Source of the DNA: Diaporthe sp. PMI_573
Taxonomy: Eukaryota; Ascomycota; Sordariomycetes; Diaporthales; Diaporthaceae
Length of the DNA stretch: 64,000 nucleotides
Assembly: GCA_021399435.1 (NCBI GenBank)
Contig: JAJTUP010000036.1
Location: 434,001-498,000 of the forward strand
Reading direction: 5' to 3'
A model generated the notes under the pieces. That model saw only the letters and a program-made list of their open reading frames with translations, made no database searches and was not told the DNA's origin. Positions 21,950-33,087 of the stretch are shown one piece after another; the stretch's first letter is position 1, and each line of letters starts with the position of its first letter. A program made the translations under genes and the position numbers.

Positions 21950-23415
21950 AGCAGGCTTGCAGTGCAAGGGCAACCAGGGGACTGTTGCTGACTCTGCTTC
22001 TCATGCCATGCTGTGTATGGTTTAATTTCCATCCTTCGATGGTGATAACGGGCTCTTCCTGGCCCCGTCCTGCTGACTCCTTCACCCTCCGACACACACA
22101 CACACACACATCCACACCCACACATTTTCCCAAGCAACCAACCAACCGGGTACTACCTCAAGTGCTATACTCCGTACAGTCCTCCATACCTAGTGAGCGT
22201 CTAGTGGTGACCTTGAGTTGTTTTTCTCACATTGGCCCCACAGCCTATACTACCTTCATGCTCTCTTTTCTTGCTCGAGTCCTCTGAGGCGGCAAGCAGA
22301 CAAGGCACACGAGGACTGTGGCTTTGCTTGTGCATATCTGCCTGCATTGGTTCAACGTTTCCTCGAGAAAAAAGACAATATACACCAGATGAAACACATC
22401 GATTTGCTTCTAACACAGCAGAAGGGTTCCATCGCAGCAGCACATACCACCACCTGTCAGCCAAGGTACGATTACTGTGTACTATTGTTCTGTTCCGGTC
22501 CCCTGCCCCGAGTCCCATGCCGTACCATCCACACATACTGTACATGTTACATGGGGGACTTTGCAGCAGCCCGAGCTGAGGCTGGACCACGACATTCTGG
22601 TGGCACCTCTCATGCCGGTCAACTGCAGAGGATTTCCTCGTGGTCCTGCACTGCCCCCAGCAATAAAACATGTCCCTCTTTTGGCATGGCGCCCCAATGG
22701 ACAACCGCAGGGCGCCACTCCCCTTCCCACCCTGAGGTACAAGGTAGTCTCCCCCCCGCCCAGCTCCTCCGAGCTTGATTGAGCTTCCTGCTGCTGTGTC
22801 TGGTCACTGGTGAGATTCCCCACCGCGCACACAAGGCACCATCATCAGCACCAACGGCGGGCAGGCTCACAACCCGTCAGGCTCGGGCTCAGGCTCAGGC
22901 ACGGATGTCGTGAGGAGGCGGGAACGTCTCTCTGGCTGCAAGAGCCCCGGGTATCACCACACAATTGATCCCTCCTGCTACAGTACCCTGCACCTCACCT
23001 ATCCTATCCTGTCCTGTTCCTGACCTGCCTTGACATTATCCTGCCCAGTTCAGCCCAGCCCGCGGCCCAGTCCCCGTGCTGCTGGTCCTCAAGCCTGCTT
23101 GCCAGTGGCAGACCTTACCTGCCTCCTATTCGTCTTCTCCTCTCTTCTTTCATCCCATCTCACACATCACATATCTAAGCCTCACACGCAAGACCCGTCC
23201 AGATCCCGCCTGTCGCGCTGCGCTCGGATCTCTCGCCGAGTGAGGGCCAGCGGAGGAGCGAGCGAGTGACAAGACAGTGACAACAGCCGTCCTGGGCACA
23301 CCTGCTGTCGAGTCGTGCTGCCCTGCCCTGCTTTGAGTCGCCCGGCCTTGCCTTGCCCCGGGCTCGACCTCTTCTTGCGTGCTCGAGCTGAGCTGGAGTC
23401 GGACGGCAGACCGCG

Positions 23416-23523
23416 CAGTGTAGCAGCAGCAGAAGCAGCAGCAGCAGAAGCAGCAGCAGCAGAAGCAGCAGCAGCAGAAGCAGCAGCAGCAGAAGCAGCA
23501 GCAGAAGCAGCAGAAGCAGCAAC
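23416..23523 (+). repeat. (CAG)n/AAG 15-mer array
   Basis: Repeating unit of CAGCAGCAGCAGAAG, about seven copies with the last ones shortened. It lies about 170 bp before the start codon at 23692, probably in the 5' untranslated leader. It creates poly-Ala/Glu frames on one strand and poly-Leu/Cys frames on the other, none of them supported as genes. Confidence 0.9.
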
Positions 23524-23560
23524 AGACTGCGACTGACTTACTGACTGACTGCGACCCATT

Positions 23561-23612
23561 GCAACGCAACGCAACGCAACTCAGCGCAGCGCAGCGCAGC
23601 GCAGCGCAGCGC
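23561..23612 (+). repeat. Pentanucleotide array (GCAAC)n(GCAGC)n
   Basis: About four GCAAC units followed by about six GCAGC units. It sits 80 bp before the start codon of the next gene, so it is likely transcribed as leader. Confidence 0.9.
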
Positions 23613-23691
23613 ACGACCAAAAGCAGCCAGTGTTCCTAAATAAAGGGCCGCCTGTCTCTGCCGGCGCCCGCCCTGCCCCGTTTTCTTTATT

Positions 23692-23827
23692 ATGATAATG
23701 CCTTTCGGTCGCTCCGCCAAACCAAACAACCGATCTCAACAACACCTGGTTGAATCGGCTGGGCCCGCCGCCGTTTCTGGCCCCTCCCAAGCAGCAGCTG
23801 CTGGCTCGGATTCCGCTGGGGGTGCCT

Positions 23828-23862
<35 letters not shown>

Positions 23863-24509
23863 CTTCCTGCGTCTCTTTCTGCGTCTCTTCCTGCCTCTGC
23901 CTCTGCCTCTTCTGCCTCTGCTGCCGGCCAGGGCATTTCCCCTTCCGGCGTTGCTGGCGCCCAACCCGGTCCCGGTCACGGTCAAGCAGCCCAGCCCCAG
24001 GGCCAGTCCCAGTCCCAATCGTCCCAGTCCCAAACCCACCAGGTCGCCGTGCAACCTCCTCAAGGCCCCTCGTCAGCCTCGGGGCCCTCCACCACCACCT
24101 CAGAATCCTTTGTCCAGGACCTGCGCGCTGCCAGCCAACCACCGCCGCAGCTACCGCCGTCATCATCTCACCTCTACTCCTCCGCTCCCACCGCCTCGTC
24201 GTCAGGCCCAAACAACTCGTCGTCCCATCACCAGAACCAGCTGCACCAGCTGCAACCCCTCAACACCGCCAACCCGCTGCCTGACGCGCGGGTCCGCAAG
24301 GCTGCGCATGAATTCGCAGATGCTGTTGCCAGATCGCAGTCTCAGAGATATCACCAAGTAGCCACCCCCGTCCAGCCAAACCCCCCCTTCGGTTCCTCCT
24401 TCGAAGACCTCTCCAAGCCCTACTACAACACCCCCCCGCAACCGCCCCTCGCTTACCACCACCAGCTTCACCACCAGCAGCCCCACCACCCGCACCAGCA
24501 ACAACATCT

Positions 24510-24540
<31 letters not shown>

Positions 24541-26966
24541 CAACAAACCCCTCCCCCAGTCGAGTCCAGGCGCTCCACCCGCCGATTGATCAAGAACATC
24601 CTCGCCGGCGCTCCCAATCTCAACAAGGCTGACCAGGCCCGCCCGGAGTACACCCCCCACCACCACCCCTCCCACTCCCAGCACGCCTACGACAACACCG
24701 CCGGCCTTGCCCGTCGCCCATCCAAGCGCATCAGCAACCCACCTGCCCTGCGGACCGGCCCGTCTCAGGTATCCCTCGACCAGCAGCAGCCCGCCGACTG
24801 GCAGTCCCCGGGGCCCCAGACCCAGCAGCCCTCACCCCTGCAAAACGTAAGCATAACCTCCTCCTCCTCCTCCGTCTTCACCTGGATGCTGCGTGCGGTG
24901 GGCGCACATCCGACTGACCACTTCGCAATTGCAGAATCCTCACGACTTCCAGCTGCCCACCCTTCGTCGTGTCCCTACCAACCAGGACAATTCCCCGTAT
25001 TCAGACGAGGGCGGCTTCATTCACCCTCACGGCCAGATTCACATCCAGACCCAGCTGACACCCGACCAACAGCAGCAACTCGGCCAGGTCGCCTTCGATC
25101 CAACCACTCGACAGTACCAATTCATATCACACTCCCCTCAGCGGCCCGACGGGAACCAGCCTGCGTACTCTGGTCACCTGGGTGCCGAACAGCTTCGCAA
25201 CCCCGAGACAATATCTCAGCTGTCGCATGAGTCACCTGGTGCCGAAGGTGACTACCTGCTCTCTTCCTCAAACGTCCAGTCGACAGCAACGTCCCCTGCT
25301 GTGAGGTACTCTGCCCACGCCCAAGACTTTCCTTCACGGTCGACTTCGCTGCAGCCACACAGCCAGCAGCTACAGCAGCAGCAGCAGTCGTCGACGTCGT
25401 CGCCGGACGGTCAGCAGCAAGAGCACCACGGCCAACAGGGTATGGCTCCACAAGGAGGGCCGCCCCAAACAAGACGGTCTCAGGAAACCGAAAAGAGTCT
25501 CCGCGGCGATATCCCCCCGGGGCCCCCACCTGGCTACAGGCACAGTCAGCAGCCGTCCAACAGCATGAATACCCTGCCTTCGGCTCCACAGGGCCCTCAA
25601 GGCGCATCAGGCCCGAACCCCAGCTTTCGTCAGAGCACTATTCAAGACCGACAACAGCAGCAGTTTGACGGTACTGCAGAGCAAGGTCGCAACAGCCCGC
25701 AGCCATCAGAAGATCCCGAGAAGGCTTTTAAAGATTTGTGTAGGTCTCCCCCCCCCCCCCCAGTGATGCACCGATCGGCTTAAGACGCTAACAAATCTTG
25801 CTACAGTGACAAAGTACAAAAATGTTAAGCGCTTGTATTTCGATGGCAAGACCCAGATCGAGCAACTGAATGGCCAGGTGGAGCAGCTTCAGAATGCAGT
25901 CGCCAACCAGAGGATCACACAATCCCGCACGGCGCTGGATGACAATGAGTACATGACAAGGTTCAACAGGCTTAACGGAGCCATCAACAACTTGTCCTTT
26001 AACATTCGCAAGGACTGGGTTTCAGTCCCATCATGGTTGGAGAGCTATGTCAGCACAGATGCCCTGAAGACGGGCAAGCAGGAAATGACCGCGGTCGGCC
26101 GCGCTGTCATCACAAGATGGATCGTGGAGGAGATATTCCACGGCTGTTTTCACCCTGGGCTCGACCCTGAACTCAGCAGACAGCTGAAAGAAATTGAGCA
26201 GAATATCCGCCGTGGCAACTATACCATGACCAGCCAGGAGGAACACGACGCCCTGACATCAAAGGTTGTGAGCTGGAGGATGACGACGCTGGACGGCCTG
26301 CAACACGTGCTGAACTCGGCAGAGAGTTCTGAGCACCGCCAAGACTTCATCCGAAAAGCCACGTCCAATCTAACAGCATATCTCTTCCAGCATCTCACAG
26401 AGCCTCCTCCAGCCGGCGTTGACGGGAGCGCAAGCATGATTATAGAGCTCGCTGTCAGCATAGCAGCGAACTTGCCGATGGAGAGTCGGGATGTGGCAAT
26501 CATTTACCCGCTGCCACAGGACAACCTACAACCAAACATCATGGAAGTTGAGAAGGCGCCACTCCCACCGATCGAGACGAGGCCCCCCGACAGCGACGGA
26601 GATGCGGACTCGAGAGAAGACAATGGCAAGGACAGCGGCGGTGAGAAGAGCAGCAGCAAAGAGCGCAGCAGCAAGTCCAGAGCCGGTATGTCAGCAAGTT
26701 CAACTCTTTCAAGTCTACTCAGCAACGCCCCGTCGGTGCTTGTTCCTGGCAGCAGTAGCCGCAAGGGCAGTGTCGCCTCGGGTTCTCAACAGTCGTCGTC
26801 TGGTCGCAAACATTCGACTGCGCCCTCGATCACAGGTACTGACTCGACAACGACATTAGCTTTGCCTCCAAAGGACGGCAACAAGTTGCGGTTCGCCGGC
26901 TTCCTTGCCGTCGAGGTTCGAGGGCGGCAGGTGCTCGTCAAGGCGCCCGTGTGGACGTTGGGTTGA
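23692..26966 (+). CDS. Gln/Pro/Ser-rich protein with central coiled coil, unknown function
   Basis: Three exons: 23692-24846, 24935-25739 and 25807-26966, giving 1039 residues. A second in-frame ATG lies two codons downstream. The first 700 residues are low complexity: Ser/Ala repeats, long His/Gln runs, a poly-Gln tract of about 12 at 24511-24545, and Pro-rich stretches. The conserved-looking part begins near residue 650. FKDLLTKYKNVKRLYFDGKT leads into a heptad-like coiled coil (IEQLNGQVEQLQNAVANQR), followed by about 200 residues of helical, non-repetitive sequence (for example NNLSFNIRKDWVSVPSWL and a WIVEEIFHGCFHPG segment). The C-terminus is again Ser/Lys-rich. I do not recognise the family. 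The architecture suggests a scaffold or regulatory protein, but no function is assigned. Intron 2 contains a 14-C run with an AG directly after it. The true acceptor is taken as CTACAG at 25806 because it preserves frame and follows a GCTAAC branch point. Confidence 0.8.
24511..24545 (+). repeat. CAG/CAA repeat encoding poly-Gln
   Basis: Run of CAG then CAA codons inside the first exon of the Gln-rich gene. The mixed codons would slow pure-repeat slippage in the CAA half. Confidence 0.9.
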
Positions 26967-27792
26967 AGGCTCCCTCGATGAGAGAACCAAAAGGACCCTT
27001 TGCAGAGATGCGAAAGACCAGGCATGGCTTTGGAGATCATGACCGTTCGCAAGAACGGCAGCATGGTCTCGCAATGTGCGGTTTCTTGTGTCCGTAAATG
27101 TGTCCATATGCTTGGCACGTGGAACAAGAAGGGGGAGGCTCAGAAGCTTGGCCAGAGAAAGAAAGCCCCAGCCAGCGAGATGGTCATCACAGGCATCTTT
27201 GGTCGACCTTTTGTGGTCTCCCTCAAAGGGCAAAGAGCCTCTCTGTCTTGCTGGGCAGGGACGGGGACTAAGACTAAGTATCCGCTTAGATCCCCTTGGT
27301 CAGCTCCTTATATTGTACGCAGATACGGTGGGGATGACCCTCCAAACATCTATGTCCAAAACCTGTCGATAAATTACAAGGTAGACACGAAGCTCCAAAA
27401 GCCCACCCTGGGGTCGTGACCTTGTTTTGACTACTGCGGTATACCATTTGAGTGTTTGACAATCGTCTTGTGTTTGCACAGCTCATTTGACTTGGTGGCC
27501 TGCCCCTAGAGCCTCTTATGTAGTCTAGCAGATGCTGCTAGCTGTGACGGTCTGACCCAGAAACTCTCTGCTCTGCCGTCAAGCTTCACAGAATCTCGAG
27601 CAGCCATCCTTGTACGTCTGCACCACCGCCTACCGTTCTCGGATATGCCCCGCCATCATCGAGTTGCCCGAGCTGCAGCTCGCCCACGCCAACCGCGACG
27701 GCAGAATATGTGGCTCTTCGTCCCATGATTTCCCGTCTTGGACGTCAACCACACCCACTCATCAGGCCGTTTCCAGGGACAATTCGTAAGAG
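26967..27792. other. Intergenic, no supportable gene
   Basis: 826 bp between two same-strand genes. It must contain the terminator of the Gln-rich gene and the promoter of EFM4. Open frames are short and show no conserved motif. Confidence 0.5.
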
Positions 27793-28715
27793 ATGGCAGA
27801 TGACCAAGCTTCCAAACCAAACCACCTGGAGCCGTCCGAATTAGGCACCAAGGAATAGTGAGTCAAGTCCAAGAACATTGTTGTCTACCCAACAAGCCCC
27901 CCGGGCAAAGCATTGCAGTCCCGCAGGCTGACCGGAGGCGCCTCTCGCGCAAACCGTAAAACAGCTGGGACAACCTCTACAAGCGCGAGCTCGTAAACAA
28001 CTCCTCCGACCCCGCCGACCGCGGAACGGTCTGGTTCGACGACTCGGACGCCGAGGCGAAACTACTCCAGTTCCTCGAAGACCTGGCGGAGGAGGGGGAG
28101 ACAACAATAACAACAACAACAACAACAACAACAGACGAGGAGTCCCCACCACCGGTGGCCCTGAACAGGAACTCGACGTCCTTCCTGGACCTGGGCTGCG
28201 GTAACGGCTCGCTGCTCTTCGCGCTGCGGGAGGAGGGCTGGCGGGGGCGGTGCCTGGGGGTGGACTACAGCGGCGAGAGCGTGGCGCTTGCGCGGCAGAT
28301 CGCCAGGTCCGGGGCGGTGGCGGGCGAGGCAGAAGACGAGGTCGAGTTTGCCGAGTGGGACGTGCTGCGGGGCCCGTACGGCGCCGTGCTGCAGGGCCAG
28401 GAGCAGGGGTGGGACGTCGTGCACGACAAGGGCACCTTCGACGCCGTCTCGCTGAGCGACGAGGCCGACGCCCTGGGGCGAAGGGTCAGCGAGGGCTACA
28501 AGGCGCGCGTGGTGCGCGTGGTGCGGCCCGGCGGCCTGTTCCTCGTCACCAGCTGCAACTGGACCGAGGCGGAGCTCGAGGGGTGGTTCGGGGAGGGCAG
28601 CGCCGACGTCGAGGGCGGCAGGTTCGTGAGGGTCGGGAGGGTCGAGTACCCGACCTTCAGCTTTGGCGGGGTCAAGGGGCAGACTATAAGCACGCTGTGC
28701 TTCCAGAAGAGGTGA
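27793..28715 (+). CDS. EFM4: Protein-lysine N-methyltransferase EFM4 (EF1A methyltransferase)
   Basis: Two exons, 27793-27857 and 27965-28715, joined over a 107-nt intron with a GTGAGT donor, giving 271 residues. EFM4 is a seven-beta-strand SAM-dependent methyltransferase that modifies a lysine of translation elongation factor 1A in the cytoplasm. The splice creates the family start motif YWDNLYKREL. Then come TVWFDDSDAE, motif I FLDLGCGNGSLLF (about 94-106), the acidic end of strand 2 (GVDYS), DVVHDKGTFDAVSL, which holds the substrate-side motif of this family, and the LFLVTSCNWTEAEL strand. An unusual run of about eight Thr, encoded by ACA repeats at 28104-28131, is inserted between the N-terminal helix and motif I. 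The exon is very GC-rich in its third positions. Assignment is strong, though close relatives among EFM enzymes share the fold. Confidence 0.9.
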
Positions 28716-29272
28716 CAATGGCGTGGGTAGGCATTTCCTCACGCAAACATACAAACATCACAGCTCGGCCCTCGTGAAGCAGGTGGGCGCAGGCACAGTA
28801 GATCTAGCTAGATACCCAACGGCAAGCAAAATAGGAGGGAGACATTGGCAGGTCTTGTACGATACGTGCGTAATTCATCGATGTGCTAAGTGTGCTAAAT
28901 GGGGTCTCTTCCTCTGGTCGGGCTCGAAGCTCCAGGGTAGTCCTACATTATTCAAGGCCAAGGCTCCTACACAGACCACCCCTACAGCCTGCCCTGCTGC
29001 TATCCACTTGAAGCCCATGGGGTTCAAAGGCCTGCAAAAGACCGCAAAGCGTATACTTTGGGGAATCGTTGATGCTCCTTTATGCCTGGTCCCGTCTTCT
29101 AATAGTGTATTTTTTGGATTTCCCGTGGTGAAACGCTGTATATGATCAGGGGTTTGGGATGAATTCAAAGGCCAGACCCGCATCGAGCGGACTGGTCCCT
29201 CTGCGAAGAGCTTCAAGACACGAGCGGCTTCGGCCTCACGCATAATGTGAATTTAGCAGAGTCATCCCCATT
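28716..29272. terminator. Convergent 3' intergenic region of EFM4 and TPD3
   Basis: The two flanking genes read toward each other, so this 557-bp stretch must hold both 3' untranslated regions and polyadenylation sites. No strong AATAAA signal is present on either strand. A weak A-rich element AGCAAAATAG lies at 28824-28833. No other gene is seen. Confidence 0.45.
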
Positions 29273-31546
29273 CTAAGGAGAGGTGTTCATGGGCTCCCCT
29301 CCTGAACCCGTCACAACCGCAGCGGCTGTTGTCGCGAAATAGCGAACATCCACATCGTCGTCCTTTTGCAGCTTTTCCAGGCTTGGGATCACCCTTTGCT
29401 GGATGAGCTCCTGGCCCTGTGGGGACGGTGCCTTGGTCTCCCCGGACTTCTCGAGCTGGTAAACGGTGCCTTCGTCGGGCAGGCGCTGAAGAACATCGAT
29501 GAGCACCGCATACGTCTTGGCGACGTTGAACCGAATATTGGGGATGTCGTCCACAACGAGCTTGTCAAGCATGGGCAGGATTGACTTGGCAATGACTTCC
29601 ATGCTCACGACAGTTGCCAGTGTCTGAAGCGATGTTAGCCTAGGTTAGGATTCGATGATCGAGGATTTGGTACATACCGTGATAGCGAAACAAGTCGTCA
29701 TTCTATAGAGATAGTTCGGGTGATTGCCCATGGCCATCACCTTGGGGATAATGGCCTCACTCGCCCAATCGACACCAAAGACCTCTGTAAGCTTCTTCAG
29801 ATTGTGTGTCGCTGCCTCACGGATGGAGAAGACAGTGTCACCGAGCCAGCCCATACAGAGGGCACTCAGCTTCTCATCGAAGAACTTGACACCCAGTTGG
29901 CTCGCCAGCAACGGGATGTACTCGATGATGGCCAGGCGAACACGCCATTGCTTGTCCTCCGCTAGCTGCACAATGGCCGGGAGAAGCGATTGTGACAGCA
30001 GATCGATCCCGATGACTATGAATATTAGCGCCGGGCCAGAAGAATTGGCCGGGAACTACTAACCTTGGTTGACAAGCTCAAGCTTCGAAATGATGTGAAG
30101 GCGGACCTCAGGGAACTCATCCTTGAGCATCTGAAGGAACATGGGCAGCAGGTGATCAATAGTCCTGGATTTTCAATCAGCATCGCACGACCGCGGCAGC
30201 AGGGTTTCTCCTCCGCGAACTTACTCTTGTTTGCCGAGTATAGGAGCGAGCCCACTAATTTGAGTACCAAGGGCGGCACGGACATGCTGGGAGCTGTCGG
30301 AGACCAAATCCTCGATGCTGCCCATGATATCGTTGAGCAATGTCGTCCGCTCAACCAGGGCACAGAACCCTGGGATTTGTCCTGCGATTGCCGTCCGCAC
30401 CTCAGCCTCATTATCTTTGAGCAGCTTCACAAATGACGGCACCAGGTCCCTTGCTACGACCTCCTCATCGACTGCTTTGGCGATCTAACCGAGAGTCAGC
30501 AATCATGATCAGGCAGAAAACCGCAGCGCAATGAACACACCTTCTCAAACCGATCTGCAATCATGTACCTGACCCGCCAGCTCTTGTCTTCTATGAGGCT
30601 CCGGAGAGAGGTGAGAAGGACGCCGTGACTTGACTGTTGTTCCTTGGGAACGACTTCGGCAACGGCAATGAGCACCTCAACTGTCAACAGGCGCACGCTG
30701 TCCTGGTCGTCCTGCGCAAGATGTTGAAACATGGGTATCATTTCCTCCACAACAATCGAAGCTGGCATCTCCTTGACGAACTTTGAGAGGTTGGTTGCGG
30801 CTTGGCGGCGCACCATGGGGGTTTCGTCGTGGACGAGTTGCCCAAACTGCTGGCGAAGCTGTTGCTGGATGGGTGGTGACACCTTCTGGTAGGGGCTGGT
30901 GTAGAGACCGCATCCTGACACCTTTGACGTGAACCAGTCGGCTTTGGAGAGTCGGATCGTTAGAGGGATGAAGTATTCTTCGACTTGCTGCGAGGAGAGA
31001 TCGGCGCAGATCTTGTTGAGAGACTCGACGGCCTGCCACGATCGTTAGAAGCGGAAATCACCCTGGTCGTGGCTGTAGGAAACCCACCTTGTCCCGGACG
31101 ACGGGCTCCTCGATTGCAGCGAGGTTCTCAAGGGGGGACAGCAGGACGTGACCCCATTGAGGGCCGCCGACATACTCGATAAAGTTGCCGAGCTCCTCGC
31201 TCAGCGCAACCAAGACCTCGTCCTCGTCCTCGACAGACTCTGCACTGGTGTTAGAGAGGCTGTGTAAAGTGCATGCGTTGAGATGGGAAGAGGGCGCAGA
31301 CCATCGAGGAAGGGGATGAGTTCCTCCCGAGTGCGCTCGGCGCCCAAGGCGAGGGCGATGGTGGAGAGGCGTCGGATTGCATTGAGACGGAGGATAACGT
31401 CGTCGTGCTACGTGTTGGGTCAGCCGGGTTGTGCGAGCGCAGATGGGCAGCATGGGGGCGGGGTGAAGTGTGCGGCGTACCTTGAGCTCGTCGATGAGCA
31501 CGGCGATGGGGTAGAGCTCATCGTTCGCATTCGGCGCGTCAGCCAT
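29273..31546 (-). CDS. TPD3: PP2A 65-kDa scaffold (A) subunit
   Basis: Eight exons on the minus strand: 31481-31546, 31302-31407, 31088-31239, 30541-31032, 30225-30484, 30064-30164, 29678-30015 and 29273-29623. They sum to exactly 622 codons (621 residues). This all-HEAT-repeat horseshoe holds the catalytic C subunit and a variable B subunit of protein phosphatase 2A. Conserved pieces fall in family order: [15 protein letters not shown] at the start, [34 protein letters not shown] spanning an intron, [68 protein letters not shown] and HPNYLYRMT. Length is slightly above the typical 590. The extra residues are mainly at the C-terminus, including a short Gln/Pro-rich insertion. The donor after exon 2 (GTCTGC) is a weak match but the joined sequence is the conserved one. 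Confidence 0.94.
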
Positions 31547-33087
31547 GACGAGCGATTTAGGCAGTGGCAGTGCTGGCCGGGTGGTCGGAGGACAGTGTGA
31601 TGGATGTCGGAGGACTGCTGGGTGTGAGCGCGAGGAAGGGCTGACCGCGTGCGAGGGGTGATGTAATGAAGCTACCGACTTTTGCAGCTGATTCCTGTCC
31701 TGACGGCGTCGCCTCAATCTGCCCGAGCGAAGCAGTTCCCAAGGCTTCTTCTTCCTTGGATCGGTGCTGTGGGCTGGCTGCCGTTGTCGAGCCCGAAACA
31801 AATCAGACTAGATCGGGGTGGTGGTTCGGGATCGTAATACCGAGGCCGGGCGATGGCTTCTGTGGACGTCGTGGTGGTGATACGGGGGCTTTTAGGGGGT
31901 TGGTGGGATGAAGTCAGGTTTGATGAAGGGGGAGCTCTCTGTGGTTGATGGACGGCATTGTTGTGCAGCAGCGCAGCAACTGGTCACTGGTGCACTGTGG
32001 GCAGGCCCTCCCAAGGTGGCAGCTGGCCGCTCCCTACCCCCTCCCTCACAGGCAGTCAGTCTCGTCAGGGAAACCGGGGCAGGCTAGCAATCCACCACGA
32101 CGGACGCCCAGGTACATGTGCACACATAGTATTCCAGCCTCGGACCCAAGTACCTCACCTGGGTACGCCTCCTGATGCCTTTTCCGCCACGCAATGCAGA
32201 GTTGCTGTAGTTACATTTGCGTGAGGCACTTTTCCGGTATTTGGTTTGGGCGCACAAGACATTGTGTAGATCCTGAAGCACGTCACTGGCCGAAGCCTAT
32301 GTACCTAGGTACCTAGTCTCTCATCCATTGTCAAAGCCAATTCAATAACCCAGGTAAAGCTGACATGGCCCTATAGTTTGGTTCAATGGGCTACTCGCTA
32401 CCGATTTCCCAGGAGACCACATGCAGTACTCCGTACTTTGTTCAAATCTGGATGCTAAGACTGCGAGGAGGCCATCTCTATGAAACACAATAGCCCTGCC
32501 GTCTCGATGCTTAACTGCGGCTGTCCACGGACAAGACGTCTTGCGATTCCTACCTTTATTCACTGCTCGCAACCTTGCAGGTAGGTGGCAGACATGTACC
32601 CGCGGTGTATCACGGCGAGGCTCTCCCCTCGTGCTTAGACGATGGCTTGGGCACTCGGCTTTCCCATGTCTCCTTGGGCCAACGGAGTAGTTTCAAAAGC
32701 CCGGGTTCTCGAATTGAAACTGCAGATGGGTATATGCTTGCAATATGACCTGTTGTACTGCGAGGAGTCATGTTCGTGAAGTCACACTAGACAATCTGCC
32801 GGGTCCGAAGCGCTTTGAGGAAGCATGTGGTCAGGGTTAGGACTGTGATGCCCCTGGATCCAAGAGGTGGTGGGGATCTTCGCCGAGGAGGGGGGCCCAG
32901 GTTCAATTGAGCTGCAGGACACCCCTCCAAAATCCCCGGGCTTGCCCGCCGCCTCTGACTCAACTCTGGGCAAGCTGCTTGTATAGGAATTTCGCGACGC
33001 CCTCGAACAGTCCACAAGCCTCGCCTTCCCTCTTGTCACCTCACCCACTCACCCTGACCAGCGCACTGGTCGCACACGCTCGCCACT
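31547..33087. promoter_or_regulatory. Divergent promoter region between TPD3 and FRS1
   Basis: 1.5 kb separating two divergent start codons, holding both promoters. Open frames are short and unconserved. A direct TACCTAGG-type element (GTACCTAGGTACCTAG) lies at 32300-32315. No RNA gene or mobile element is visible. Confidence 0.5.

Larger units (their letters stand above)
19134..23691. other. 4.6-kb gene-free, repeat-rich region
   Basis: No open frame here has conserved motifs, plausible splicing or consistent composition. The region contains AC runs near 20491 and 22095, C-runs, GGT/TGGGA repeats with a quadruplex motif (about 21098-21169), a GGAGAT/GCAGAT array (21894-21949), a CAG/AAG array (23416-23523) and CAACG/CAGCG pentamers (23561-23612). 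Part of it must be the promoter and leader of the Gln-rich gene starting at 23692. Non-coding RNA genes cannot be excluded. Confidence 0.5.

Noticed and set aside
23416..23523. Regular array that might suggest CRISPR-like repeats
   Set aside because: Units are contiguous 15-mers of CAG and AAG triplets without unique spacers; a microsatellite in a eukaryotic genome.
23150..23620. Minus-strand frames rich in poly-Leu, poly-Cys or poly-Ala
   Set aside because: They are translations of the CAG/AAG array in different frames, not genes.
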